Translations under genes and position numbers: made by a program
In this document: one piece after another, positions 50,001-55,930 of the stretch
Layout: every line of letters starts with the position of its first letter
How positions within the stretch are numbered: the first letter of the stretch is position 1
Origin: Nilaparvata lugens
Taxonomy: Eukaryota > Arthropoda > Insecta > Hemiptera > Delphacidae
Assembly (NCBI RefSeq): GCF_014356525.2
Contig: NC_052507.1
Span: 58,688,053 to 58,752,052, forward strand
DNA: 64,000 nt
Direction: 5' to 3'
Notes under the pieces: model-generated
The model's database searches: none
Told to the model about the DNA's origin: nothing
Seen by the model: only the letters and a program-made list of their open reading frames with translations

Positions 50001-53000
50001 ACAGCCTCACGAAGATCATCTATTTTCCACTACACGAACGCTGTCTCACTGCAACATGGCAGGCTCTAACATGAACGTGCCAATAAATTGTGAGGCAATT
50101 GGAAACCACTCTCTCGAGCTCAATTGCCGCCCAAATCACAAAACAAAGCACAACATCGATATAGAAGGCATTGCCTTCCGAAATAAGAGCCGCAGCCAAT
50201 CACAGCTCACTGAGTGAGTGCTTGCTGGTTGGTGGGAGGGTCGAGGTGATTGAATGGAGGTTGACGATGAAGAATAAATGGAGGAGAAGGCTGGAGAAAC
50301 GAAGAGAGAGAATGATGGAGTAGCAGGTGGAGGAAGATAAGAGAAATAAACTAGAGAAGAGGTAAGAGAAAGAGAGAGAGAGAGAGTGAGAGAGAGAAAG
50401 AGAGAGAGAGAGTGAGAGAGAGAAAGAGAGAGAGAGAGAGTGAGAGAGAGAAAGAGAGAGAGAGTGATACAAGCCGAGAAGTGTGAGGCAATAGTAGAGA
50501 GAAACAGAAATAACAAAGATAGAGAATGGAATGAAAGCATCTCAAATCAAATAGAACGAGAGGACAGAACTGAAACAAGAAACTGTACAAGAGAGAGTAT
50601 ATTTTACAAGTATAAACAAAGAGAGAGAGCGATATGAAGAATGAAGAAGTAATAAAAAACATTTTCAGGTGTTAGAGCAAAAGTAGACAAGACGAAGATA
50701 AAGATATAAATGATGATTCTCATGAAACAGGAAAACGTATGTTATGAAAAACATTGAAGAAACAGAGATTATGAGTATGTTAACAAGTCTGAAAGAAAAA
50801 GGAAGTGCTGCAATGAAAATGAAACGTCGAAGAGGAATGGAAGAGAAATGGTGGTAGGAAGGGAAGGAGAAGAGGAGAGTATTAGGTAGGGGGAGGATGA
50901 GACTTGTGAATGGTAGGACGATGACAAGGAAAGTGGGAAAAAGGGATAAGAGCATTATTAATATGAATTACCATTTGTATTGTAAACTGAATAATAATGT
51001 ATCACAGAAATTTCAGAATTTAAAAGTTATCAACAACTAATCCTAAACAAGCAATAATTTCTAAACCTCATGATGAGAATGAACATTTTTTGTTCAGTTT
51101 CCCACACACACAGTTCAGTTTACACAATGTTATTTCAAAATAGCATATTTTCATAGGTTCAATTGAAATTATTTTCATAATCTCATATTACATGTACACG
51201 ATGTAACATGTTTACCACAAGCTCCTCGCTAGAAGACCAGTGATTTTCAAGATTTTCCGACAGTTCATATATCTAAACTAATAACAGGAAACTAATTCTC
51301 TATGGTATCCATCACCTAAGAAGGTGATTACCATTATTCATCACCTAAATAACAAGGTATTTAGGTATTCCAAAGAAATTTGTCGCTACTCAAATATTCA
51401 TGTTTGACGCTTGGTCTAGTGATCGATCAAATGAGTTCTATCCTTGATTATTGGAATCATTGATCTCACTAATCATCACGCTACTCGAGCGAAACCTTCA
51501 ACGTTTGATTTATCACCAAATCAGACGTCACACACAACTTTTCATCCACCGAATCAAAGGCAACACATCAACAAACTCCAACAATCCCATGTGCATCTCA
51601 CATGTTATGGCACAATTCCCAGTGCATTGTGACGTCATCAATCTGAAATACATTCGATCTCACTTGCTCCAACATGTTGGATATACATTCCATCTCACTT
51701 GCACCAACATAATGGATATCTATTCCATCTCACATGCTCCAACATGTTAGGTATCCATTCATTGTCATTTGCTCCAAAATGTTACATGCCCCGGAGGTAT
51801 AAATAGGAATAGAGCCCTTGTTTCTGAGCCACAACCGATGCATTATTTGGCCAAAAATGAGACGAGATTTCAGCGCAATGACAGAGTAGCTTGACAGAGC
51901 AGGATTGCAACGCCTTCATGATAATGATTGCCGGCCACACATCTCTCCACTTGCAACTGAGTAACTTTGTCATTACTGTCCCTGTCCAAATCAGATGATT
52001 AAATTGGTTGTGAAAATGCTTTTTACTCAATGATGATACCTATATTTGAATTCTATGTGATATACATATCACACTATCACTGTAACATCTCCACTAACAC
52101 AAAGTGATAGCTCTGCATTTTATGATGATACATCTGATACCTATATCAAACTGATCTCATACAGCATACATTTACCTTCTAAATTGAGCCAGACATTATG
52201 ATGTAATGTTACTTCAAGCTTATATAACCTTCTACATGACACTATAATCATGTCAGCACCACATTATGGAACGTTTCTTCAATCTCATGTTGCCTTCAAC
52301 TTCACACTTGTGAGATTGACAAATATAACACATGTGAAATGGAACATGTTCAACCAATGTTGCAACACACATGTCAGTTCTATATTAGGTGGCACATCAT
52401 GACGTGAGCTCAAGATCCAATAATAACAATGGAAAGATGAGTGTAGGTCGGGAACTTATGACCTGATTCAGTATGAGTCAGTCTGGTTGGTATTGATTGA
52501 AATATTCCCAGGCACAAGTTCAACATATTCAAGGCCAAATTGATAAAGGTTCAGAACATATTCGATACTCCAAAAAATCCCATTCTAAACAAGGTTGATG
52601 AGACTAGAATTCGCTACAATATTCACTATTTTATTGAATAATACATTCCATGAGATGACCTTGTCTGCCCAGTGATGATTGAGCCTGTATTGATAAAGCA
52701 ATGTATCACCAGAATTAATGCATTTCGGATCGTATTAACAACGCTTTTTAAATGATTCCCCCATAAAATTGAATTTCTGCCTTATCTTAACTTTTTGTTG
52801 AGTCAAAGAACACCACATTTTCAAATTCTTGGTAGTCATTTTAAAATGATATATTGATGTGATTTTCATTATGCAATTCAAATGTCAATGATACAGAATG
52901 AACTACAAGTTGTCATGATTGATCATAATAAATATTTTCGTATTCTAGTGATAGAAATAATTATAATTATGAATATAATTGACCGAACGTAGTGAGGTCT

Positions 53001-54381
53001 ATGTTTCAACTCGATTTGCTTTTGTCTGTCTGTATGTAACGCGATTACGGCCAAACGCGTTGATAGAATTCTATGAGATTTGGCAGGAATATTCCTTTTT
53101 CAACTGCGCATCGATGTATGCACAAGGTTTTTTGAAATTTTGCATTTTAAGGACAAAATGAGAAGAAAAGGCATTCCTCCATACTCTGATATCACTGAAT
53201 ATATCATCTACTTCGAAGATAGGATCAATCAGACTATAGAATTATTCATAATCAATCAGCTGACAAAAGTGGATTATTCATTGCATGCATTACACCGATG
53301 TCTGGCCTTCTATTTCTAAAAGGTAGGGTTTCAATATTTTTCATGATGCGTGCCTATGAGTATCAATATTCTCACATTTTAAAAACAAATTTAATAGATG
53401 ATTGAGAATAAATTGAACATGAGTGAGTCTTTGAGCTTGGAGAAAACAAATAACATTTTTAAACGTAAATTATTATTCAAATGAATAAACTAGAACAGGT
53501 TACATCAGATACTTGTGGATGAGAAAACTGCGTGAGATCTACTGTTCACAGAACTACTAGAAAATATTAAATATAATTCTGAATAGGAATATTTATATCT
53601 ATTCAATCAGTACGTTTGAATCACTATCATTCCCCTAATTTATAATTTATATAACAATTTCATCTGTTTCATTACTGAGAATGATGCATGCATTCCTTAG
53701 GCTTGTGCGTTGATGATGATAAGAGGGATTGTAGCTTCCTTTTGGAGCATTAAAGATGTTGGCAAACTTGAGATAATCTTCTCCTGTTTCTGCTACAAGT
53801 TATACAGTTTTTCAGTACTCTTTCTTCCCAAGAGTACTTGAGATACGATTGATTCACTGCACTGATTCTGAATAAGAAATTGGCGAAGCAATGCCTTAGA
53901 AAGACTAGAATCTTCTCAGTTCACAACCTTCAAACTCATTGGTTAACAAAAATATTCTGATCTAATCCCATAAATATGAGATTCAAGGCACGGAGAAACT
54001 AAAACCTCTCAGTTATAGCTCAACAAAATAATATCAGATTCTATGATTCCAGTGGAATTAAAATTAAATTGATACTATTTTATAACAAGATAACAATGTA
54101 TCAATAATATTTGTAAGAGTAAGTTACTACTGACCATCATCCATGATGGCAGTGGTTACATTCTTGCCAGTGACGCCCTGCGCCCACGCGGCCTCCACAT
54201 TCAGATCCAACTTTGCCTTGCCGCCATTTTGACCGGTGTTCTTCAGGTACCACTGGAAGGGGAAGTAGGGGTCGGTGGGGTCGCGCTGCGGCTCTATATC
54301 GGGCACCAGGTTCTCCACCCGCAGCGGCTTGTAGCCTCGCTTCACTCGCTTGAACCCGGGCATCTGCACTGCCATGTGCAC
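2455..54381 (-). CDS. amon: Neuroendocrine (prohormone) convertase 2 gene, internal part: nine coding exons
   Basis: Kexin/subtilisin-type (S8B) endoprotease that cuts neuropeptide and hormone precursors after paired basic residues in the regulated secretory pathway. Joining the nine exons listed separately gives 446 codons in one open phase, every junction GT-AG. Numbering from the first residue seen: prodomain end 1-15 with the RVKR activation site at 12-15, catalytic Asp 81 (IMDDG), His 122 (HGTRCAGE), oxyanion Asp 224 (SGDGG), Ser 297 (SGTSAAAP), P-domain RRGD motif at 432-435. The Asp at 224, where furin and PC1/3 have Asn, is diagnostic of PC2. Spacing Asp-His 41 and His-Asp 102 equals what I recall for human PC2 (167, 208, 310). 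From family knowledge, PC2 needs the chaperone 7B2. Missing from the window: signal peptide, most of the prodomain, end of the P domain and C-terminus. No frameshift or stop is seen, so the gene looks functional. Confidence 0.97.
2620..5273 (-). other. PC2 intron, 2.65 kb
   Basis: AT-rich intron. It contains an (AATG)n tail followed by AATTTATTGCC near 2780-2815, a tRNA-derived SINE-like head at 3740-3824, and two segments sharing GTGTGGCGAAAAAT (minus strand near 2916-2931, plus strand near 4233-4246) with a nearby CGGCCCTAGG-type motif. The latter suggests two copies of one dispersed repeat in opposite orientation. Nothing coding is seen. Confidence 0.65.
3740..3824 (+). repeat. tRNA-derived (class II, Leu/Ser-like) SINE head or tRNA relic
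   Basis: An A-box-like TGGCCGAGAGC at 3747-3757 with AAGGCG after it, and a perfect B box GGTTCGAACCC at 3805-3815. The 58-nt spacing fits a Leu/Ser-type tRNA with a long variable arm. The T stem and acceptor stem do not pair well, and a T run and AT-rich sequence follow. It is more likely a SINE promoter or tRNA pseudogene than an active tRNA. Confidence 0.5.
5274..5507 (-). CDS. amon: PC2 exon: end of catalytic domain, start of P-domain linker
   Basis: 234 nt from acceptor TTTTTCCAG to donor GTGAGT, phase 2 in and 2 out. The first base completes Asn, then [20 protein letters not shown], a variable [12 protein letters not shown] segment, and the strongly conserved [20 protein letters not shown] that closes the catalytic domain, then [17 protein letters not shown] leading into the P domain. 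The GC level is high (over half) against AT-rich introns. The reading agrees with the preceding ALEA(N) and following (T)EIPSS. Confidence 0.97.
5508..7677 (-). other. PC2 intron, 2.2 kb
   Basis: AT-rich intron without recognisable gene or mobile element. A short purine-rich stretch is at about 6785-6890. I see nothing else supportable. Confidence 0.65.
7678..7778 (-). CDS. amon: PC2 exon: catalytic Ser ([12 protein letters not shown])
   Basis: 101 nt from acceptor TTTTTTCAG to donor GTGAGT. It encodes [20 protein letters not shown] and [13 protein letters not shown], then AA of an Asn codon. The Ser of GTSA is the catalytic nucleophile (residue 297 of the visible protein). [20 protein letters not shown] is nearly invariant among convertases. 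The exon is short and the phase fits both sides. Confidence 0.97.
8046..8172. repeat. Short tandem repeat with palindromic core
   Basis: GTTTACTGTACATAGTAAAT occurs three times (starting 8055, 8083, 8133), each after a T run. The last two are followed by the same CTGCTTCAAACCTTAAAGG. The core is nearly palindromic (TTTACTGTACATAGTAAA). Confidence 0.8.
10120..10580 (+). repeat. Pyrimidine-rich tract
   Basis: CTTCTT/CTCCTC-rich on the + strand with few purines. It is opposite in strand bias to the tract at 11100-11740. Non-coding. Confidence 0.75.
11100..11740 (+). repeat. Purine-rich tract
   Basis: GAAGGA/GAGAGA-rich on the + strand, interrupted by a mixed-composition 110-bp segment near 11340-11450. 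Minus-strand open frames here are compositional only. Confidence 0.75.
12590..12690 (+). repeat. Short pyrimidine-rich tract
   Basis: About 100 bp of TTCTTC/CTCCTT on the + strand. Both strands read open because of composition. Confidence 0.7.
13021..13233 (-). CDS. amon: PC2 exon: oxyanion-hole Asp (SGDGG), PC2-diagnostic
   Basis: 213 nt (71 codons), phase 0 in and out, from acceptor GGTTTAG to donor GTCAGT. It encodes [17 protein letters not shown] followed by an acidic [11 protein letters not shown] stretch and the [14 protein letters not shown] block to [13 protein letters not shown]. The Asp of SGDGG replaces the oxyanion Asn used by other subtilases; this substitution defines PC2 and is linked to its 7B2 dependence. 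One residue is missing relative to human PC2 in the NGAKDPN loop, which explains a one-residue shorter distance to the catalytic Ser. A 70-bp minisatellite starts only 13 nt upstream (transcription order) of this exon. Being symmetric 0-0, the exon could be skipped in frame, which would remove the oxyanion hole. Confidence 0.97.
13247..13420. repeat. Minisatellite, about 70-bp unit, 2.5 copies
   Basis: Units start at 13247, 13316 and 13387. Each begins CATCAAGTATAAAACAGTTA or a close variant, followed by CTATCATGAAG and GTATTGGAGGGAAAT. It begins only 13 nt upstream, in transcription order, of the 5' edge of the SGDGG exon and so covers its branch-point region. Confidence 0.85.
14282..14425 (+). 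pseudogene. Helitron-associated ORF relic (N-terminus)
   Basis: ATG at 14282 opens [17 protein letters not shown], then a stop, and in the same frame YARENQQQ, a stop, and [14 protein letters not shown]. The MPR..NLGRRTR start and the later Q-AAFNY motif match, as I remember them, the protein that insect Helitron-type elements carry ahead of or fused to the PIF1-like helicase. Two in-frame stops and loss of the rest make it a dead fragment. No Rep or helicase motif is nearby. Confidence 0.5.
14735..14779 (+). mobile_element. Helitron-like 3'-end motif in repeat copy 1
   Basis: GTGGTACGAAGTTCGCCGGG followed by CCTGCCAGTT resembles the GC-rich 3' terminus common in insect Helitron-type elements (I recall endings of the form GTACGAAGTTCGCCGGGT followed by CAGCTAG). 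It is degenerate at the very end. The same motif recurs in copy 2 at about 16266-16304. Confidence 0.4.
16266..16304 (+). mobile_element. Helitron-like 3'-end motif in repeat copy 2
   Basis: Second copy of TGGTACGAAGTTCGCCGGGC with CTGCCGGTTC, duplicated along with the surrounding 1.5-kb unit. Confidence 0.4.
19171..19350. mobile_element. Foldback element, about 180 bp
   Basis: The left arm TTATTATTTAACGAAAATTC plus AAAGTTAAATGCTGTGAACCA is mirrored by TGGTTCACAGCATTAAATTT plus TGAATTTTCGTCCAATAATAA on the right, about 40 bp with few mismatches. The centre is about 100 bp without coding potential. MITE-like. Confidence 0.7.
19452..20257. mobile_element. TA-flanked inverted-repeat element, about 0.8 kb
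   Basis: The left end CTGTCCACCGTTCGTAACTT (then GG and CTCTG) is matched by the right end (reverse complement CTGTCCACCGCTCGTAACTT, then GG and TTCTG). Both are directly flanked by TA. That fits a non-autonomous Tc1/mariner-type element. Internal open frames (minus 19388-19606 and plus 19726-20013) show no transposase signature. Confidence 0.6.
20322..20497 (-). CDS. amon: PC2 exon: IRMLDQP...[19 protein letters not shown] substrate-pocket region
   Basis: 176 nt from acceptor GTAACACAG to donor GTAGGT. It completes Gly and ends in phase 0 after GVNE. It encodes [16 protein letters not shown], then the conserved [20 protein letters not shown] block, which in convertases lines the S1 and S4 substrate pockets and helps bind calcium (family knowledge). 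A sequon NAT sits in PRNATM. All 58 complete codons align without gap to PC2 as I know it. Confidence 0.97.
20498..23356 (-). other. PC2 intron, 2.9 kb
   Basis: AT-rich sequence to about 22100 without features I recognise, then a purine-rich tract (about 22120-23060) ending in (GA)n-(TG)n-(GA)n microsatellites up to about 23140. Confidence 0.65.
22120..23140 (+). repeat. Purine-rich tract ending in GA/TG microsatellites
   Basis: About 1 kb of GAAGAA/GGAGAA-type sequence. At 23061-23140 it passes into (GA)n, a (TG)n array of about 19 units (23074-23112), and (GA)n again. It lies about 210 bp from the catalytic-His exon. Confidence 0.8.
23357..23445 (-). CDS. amon: PC2 exon: catalytic His (HGTRCAGE)
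   Basis: 89 nt from acceptor TGTTCCAG to donor GTGAGC. The first base completes Ser, and the last base begins the Gly of IAGIRML. It encodes [19 protein letters not shown] and [10 protein letters not shown]. The catalytic His is the first full codon (residue 122 of the visible protein). The motif HGT-RCAGE is the S8 His signature in convertase form, and the two Cys of the RCAGE and YCGVG motifs are conserved. Nothing unusual is seen in the exon. It lies about 210 nt downstream, in transcription order, of the large GA/TG simple-repeat and purine tract. Confidence 0.97.
23884..24213. mobile_element. Foldback element with about 125-bp near-perfect arms
   Basis: Arms 23884-24008 and 24089-24213 are reverse complements over nearly their full length, with an 80-bp loop. 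The arm carries GACCGGTTTCGGTTATTACA and then CCATTGTCAATCTCTGATAA, a motif I have seen in dispersed insect repeats. The opposite arm reads ATAACCGAAACCGGTC followed by AATAAA. There are no open frames. Confidence 0.85.
24281..24759. repeat. Direct repeat pair, about 79 bp each
   Basis: 24281-24359 and 24681-24759 share ATTGAGCG(T)TGAATAGAATTT, GTATTTCTT(C/T)GAGCAAAGT and GGATTACAATACAATC, roughly 90% alike by eye, 400 bp apart. Confidence 0.8.
25178..25294. repeat. Tandem repeat, 70-bp period
   Basis: ACCATCAACG(C/A)GGT, then GCTGGGAAAAGGAT, starts at 25178 and 25248, with a third truncated start near 25282. GC-rich for the region. Confidence 0.75.
28640..28990 (+). repeat. Purine-rich tract
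   Basis: GAAGAG/GAGGAA-rich on the + strand. Open frames on both strands reflect composition. Confidence 0.7.
29697..29861 (+). mobile_element. Small hairpin element, two tandem copies
   Basis: Copies at 29697-29748 and 29810-29861 lie in a repeat of about 112 bp. The left flanks GAGATTCACTTCAAAGTG and GAGATTCAATTCATTCTG mirror the right flanks (GACAGTTTG..GTGAATCTC), extending the inverted repeat to about 26 bp. The core GACTGAATGGGAAG / GGTTAAATGGGAAG is kept. Confidence 0.6.
30993..31284. mobile_element. MITE family A, copy 1, 292 bp, 7-bp target duplication
   Basis: It starts CATAGATGAATAATAGCG and ends CGCTATTGTTTCTCTATG. Terminal inverted repeats are about 85-90 bp and end in the GGCTTGAGATAACAGTAAAA motif. 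It is flanked on both sides by ATAGTAT. The unrelated flanking duplication at copy 2 (ATAATAC) confirms the boundaries. No coding capacity. Confidence 0.88.
31507..31583 (-). CDS. amon: PC2 exon: SYDF...RYTDDWFN loop before the catalytic His
   Basis: 77 nt from acceptor TTTTTACAG to donor GTAAGA. Phase 0 in, leaving AG of a Ser codon. It encodes [19 protein letters not shown] and TDDWFN, the loop between catalytic Asp and His. The [11 protein letters not shown] stretch is characteristic of PC2 rather than furin-like convertases, and tyrosines in this loop have been implicated in 7B2 binding in vertebrate PC2 (established for the family, not tested here). The polypyrimidine tract is strong and the phase fits both neighbours. 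Confidence 0.96.
36567..36702. repeat. Tandem repeat, 61-bp period
   Basis: Two full units and a start of a third: TTTCGGT(T)GT, AGGCCA, CTCAATACTAATGGA, GCTATAGAAATGTGAGG, CATAC. Confidence 0.8.
37748..38931. mobile_element. Outer inverted-repeat element with CTGGTTGC termini
   Basis: The left end CTGGTTGCACATACGTCCAT and the right end (reverse complement CTGGTTGCGCAAAGGTCTGT) are similar, and both are followed by AT-rich TTAAT/GATTAA motifs. A further related end (reverse complement AACTGTTGGTTGCACAAAAG) occurs near 38692-38711. It is interrupted by the GC-rich element at 38011-38589. The boundaries are approximate. Confidence 0.4.
38011..38589. mobile_element. GC-rich inverted-repeat element, 579 bp, 45-bp perfect termini
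   Basis: The first 45 bp (AAGGCCATTCCACACAGCAC, then GTGGCGTGCGTGGCTGGACG) and the last 45 bp are exact reverse complements. The ends are extremely rich in GTGGC/CACGC and stand out against AT-rich surroundings. Open frames at 38293-38595 run into the terminal repeat and have no recognisable domain. A target duplication is not evident. Confidence 0.8.
40688..40725 (-). CDS. amon: PC2 exon: 38-nt microexon (GVDYMHPDL)
   Basis: A 38-nt exon between acceptor TTTTTCAG and donor GTGAGT. It completes the split Gly codon of DDG, adds the conserved [12 protein letters not shown] that follows the catalytic Asp in all convertases, and ends in phase 0. It lies between introns of 13.4 and 9.1 kb. Its length is not a multiple of 3, so skipping it would shift the frame just after the catalytic Asp. 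It is supported by exact fit of phase on both sides and by the universally conserved HPDL. Confidence 0.95.
41316..41508. mobile_element. Foldback MITE, about 190 bp
   Basis: Left GGCACACACCAGTT, AAGACAAGACAAG, CAGACAC, CACAATACTTCACAT, GTTGCTTATGA; the right half is the reverse complement of the same blocks in order. Small spacer differences separate the arms. No open frame of note. Confidence 0.75.
41527..41620 (-). mobile_element. Possible non-LTR retrotransposon 3' end
   Basis: On the minus strand the sequence runs GGGCCGACTGCGCCCTAACT, CGCCCTCCCAGG, TATAAAATAAAGGCAG and then (ATTCT)n, as 3' ends of LINE-type elements with a short tandem tail often look. No reverse transcriptase is in the window. 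A SINE tail is an alternative. Confidence 0.35.
41765..42413. repeat. Direct repeat pair, about 86 bp
   Basis: 41765-41850 and 42327-42413 share ATTGGAATTCATTCGCTGCT, ACCTAGATTATATACAAC, AATTTCGAGCTGCATTATTT and GTAACGAA(G/C)AAAGTTTGC, nearly identical, with 476 bp between. This is either a local duplication or the short terminal repeats of a small element. Confidence 0.85.
43277..43331 (-). mobile_element. Small hairpin element, single copy, inverted
   Basis: Read on the minus strand it starts GTCAGTGTTGATTGAAGG and ends AATACTTAC followed by AGTTTGAAGTGAATCTC, the flank shared with other copies. Confidence 0.5.
43376..43876. mobile_element. Modular palindromic element, about 500 bp, 10-bp target duplication
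   Basis: Termini CCAACATTAAGTTGGCTCTC / GAGAGCCAACTTAATGTTGG with inverted repeats of about 40 bp. CACTGGTTAA occurs at 43366-43375 and 43877-43886. Inside are three copies (one inverted) of a module with GACGTC(T/C)(C/A)AAAA(A)TTGG, TCTCGAAAACGGTGGGTGCT and AAAATAAAAGTTGC. Overlapping open frames on both strands come from the palindromic modules and are not genes. A 9-10-bp duplication points toward Mutator-like elements. Confidence 0.8.
44018..44213 (+). repeat. (GAA)n array, about 196 bp
   Basis: Roughly 65 GAA units, broken only twice by a missing base (near 44084 and 44137). The apparent poly-Lys/Arg/Glu and poly-Ser/Leu/Phe frames are artefacts of the array. Confidence 0.95.
44990..45130 (+). 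repeat. Pyrimidine-rich tract
   Basis: CTCCTTCTC and (TTC)n on the + strand. Non-coding. Confidence 0.7.
46980..47180 (+). repeat. CT-rich microsatellite region
   Basis: CACACACTCTCAC then long (CT)n blocks with CCCC interruptions. Confidence 0.8.
47540..48290 (+). repeat. Purine-rich tract
   Basis: Some 750 bp of GAAGAA/GGAGAA sequence on +. The long minus-strand frame at 47758-48429 is Ser/Phe/Leu-rich and compositional. Confidence 0.8.
50220..50960 (+). repeat. Purine-rich tract with (GA)n microsatellite
   Basis: (GA)n with periodic GTGAGA and GAAAGA variants at about 50366-50465, in a longer A/G-rich tract. Confidence 0.8.
51651..51786. repeat. Tandem repeat, 35-bp period, four copies
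   Basis: CATTC(C/G)ATCTCACTTGCTCC followed by AACATGTT(G/A)GATAT, starting 51651, 51686, 51720 and 51756, progressively degenerate. Confidence 0.85.
52978..53560 (+). mobile_element. Dispersed repeat B, copy 1 (+)
   Basis: It starts TTGACCGAACGTAGTGAGGT, then GTCTGTCTGTATGTAACGCG and ATTACGGCCAAACG, a motif style common at ends of insect Helitron-type and related repeats. It contains an open frame (53080-53319) whose centre, [17 protein letters not shown], is shared with copy 2 at 58375-59060. The last part (near 53495-53555) carries ACTTGTGGATGAGAAAACTG. Confidence 0.7.
54135..54381 (-). CDS. amon: PC2 exon: prodomain end, RVKR activation site, catalytic Asp
   Basis: 247 nt, entered in phase 0 after acceptor TTGTTGTAG and left after the first base of a Gly codon at donor GTCAGT. 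It encodes the last 15 prodomain residues ending in K-R-V-K-R, then the mature N-terminus starting GYKPLR, the FQWYL motif and LDLNVEAAW, ending IMDD(G). In the subtilase pattern the first Asp of DDG is the catalytic one (residue 81). RVKR fits self-cleavage to remove the prodomain. The segment from this site to the catalytic Asp is about 8 residues longer than I recall for human PC2. An N-glycosylation sequon (NVT) is at 74-76. GC content is far above the flanking introns. Oppositely oriented repeat copies lie on both sides (52978-53560 and 58375-59060). Confidence 0.97.
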
Positions 54382-55530
54382 CTACAACAAATTAAGTTGG
54401 TCATTTATAGCCCAAAAAAATACAAAAAACAATTTTTAAAAATCCACTTGAAAGTATAAAAATGTAATGTTAAGCTCCTTCAAATTATTCGACGTTACTA
54501 GCAAAACCTTATTGCTTCGTGTGCTGGATTGGATGAAATTTGATTGTATAAGTTTGGAAGACGAGATTGGAAACCGTATCAGTTTGTTGGTGTAAAAGTT
54601 GTAAATTGAGTTGTATAGTATATTTACTAGCCGAAATCATGTGTGCATGAAGTAGCTAATGTTATGAAGGAATGAATGGATGGAAAAACTGTAGTAATTG
54701 CATGCAATGAATTCTTCAGCTGAGTAGATCACAACAATTTTTTCTCTTATGCACTTGTCATTTTTATATTTTGAAAAAGGACGAAGTAGTGAGTCAATTT
54801 TGTTGTAAAAAAATTCGTGTTGAAAATTTGGAGCTGATTGATCAATTCTTTCTGAAGTCATTGTAGACTTTCTAAAGTCAAGATACAAACAGATGGACAA
54901 CGACTTTGGTCTTCAGTAACTCAAAAGTGAGAATTCGCTTATGCTCGTTCAGTAAAGAATTCTATATGCTTGGAAGAGAAATAACAGTTTGAGGTCGGAA
55001 ACACGAGAAAAACGCGAATGGAATCGACAAAGAAGAAAAATGATGGAACAGTAGTGACTGGCGTTGGATCAATGAAGGAGTATGTCAAGGATAGATTACT
55101 TTTTTCATAGATTGATTGAGAGACAGAGCAAGAAGGAGAAGAACATGGTTGAAACTACAAATTGAAATGAGAACCTTATAGAGATAAATAGAAAGGTAAC
55201 AAGAGAAGATGACTAGGTTGAAAAATATGTTGAAGGAGAGCAGACAAATACACAGAAAGGTGAAAGTAAAATTCGAGTTAATACCGTTCATATTGGAGAG
55301 AGAACTATAGAATGATAAAATAATGTTACAAGGAGAAATGGCCGGGTTGTAAAATTCTGGAAAACTTGATACTGTAGATTACCTCTATTTTGAAAATAAT
55401 TTTTCTTCCCTTACCTACATTTCTAGAGTGAGTGAACCTTTTGAATCTTCAACTTTAACGTTATCATCTTCCCTCATAAACAATGGTTGAACAATATCTG
55501 AGCACATGCGCTTGAGAGTGTTTATCAGAA

Positions 55531-55610
55531 TGTGAATATGGAATAATCTAATTTACCAATCGGGTGAATATGAAATGTGAATATGGAATAATCTAATTTA
55601 CCAATCGGGT
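55531..55610. repeat. 45-bp tandem duplication
   Basis: TGTGAATATGGAATAATCTA plus ATTTACCAATCGGGT occurs at 55531-55565 and 55576-55610. Confidence 0.9.
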
Positions 55611-55639
55611 TCACCTTGTGTCCATGGTTCATGGAGCCA

Positions 55640-55930
55640 ATCACATTACAACAAAACTCAGATGAGGAAGGGTGAAGGAGGAGAATAGAAAGAGAAAAGA
55701 AGGAAAAGGAAGGAAAACATGGGAGAAGAAGGGAGAGTAGAAGAAGAGAAAGAAGAAATATAACGATTGAGAAGTGGTAAACAGAAGTGAGAGGAGATAA
55801 GGAGAAGCGTATGAATAAGAAGATGGTAAAGGACGATGTGCTAAGAGATTGATAGTCTGAGATAAACTGATGGAGAGAAAAAGATAGAGAGAGTGAAAGA
55901 TGAGTGTGAGTGAGAGAGTCCACGTGTCTC
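55640..55930 (+). repeat. Purine-rich tract
   Basis: GGAAGAAGG/GAGAGA-rich on +; a weaker purine bias precedes it from about 55000. Confidence 0.7.

Larger units (their letters stand above)
40726..54134 (-). other. PC2 intron, 13.4 kb, the longest in the window
   Basis: Rich in repeats: inverted-repeat element 41316-41508, non-LTR-like tail 41527-41620, an 86-bp direct repeat (41765-41850, 42327-42413), hairpin element 43277-43331, modular palindromic element 43376-43876, GAA array 44018-44213, CT tracts 44990-45130 and 46980-47180, purine tracts 47540-48290 and 50220-50960, tandem repeat 51651-51786, and one arm of a dispersed repeat at 52978-53560. No coding exon is seen. Confidence 0.65.
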
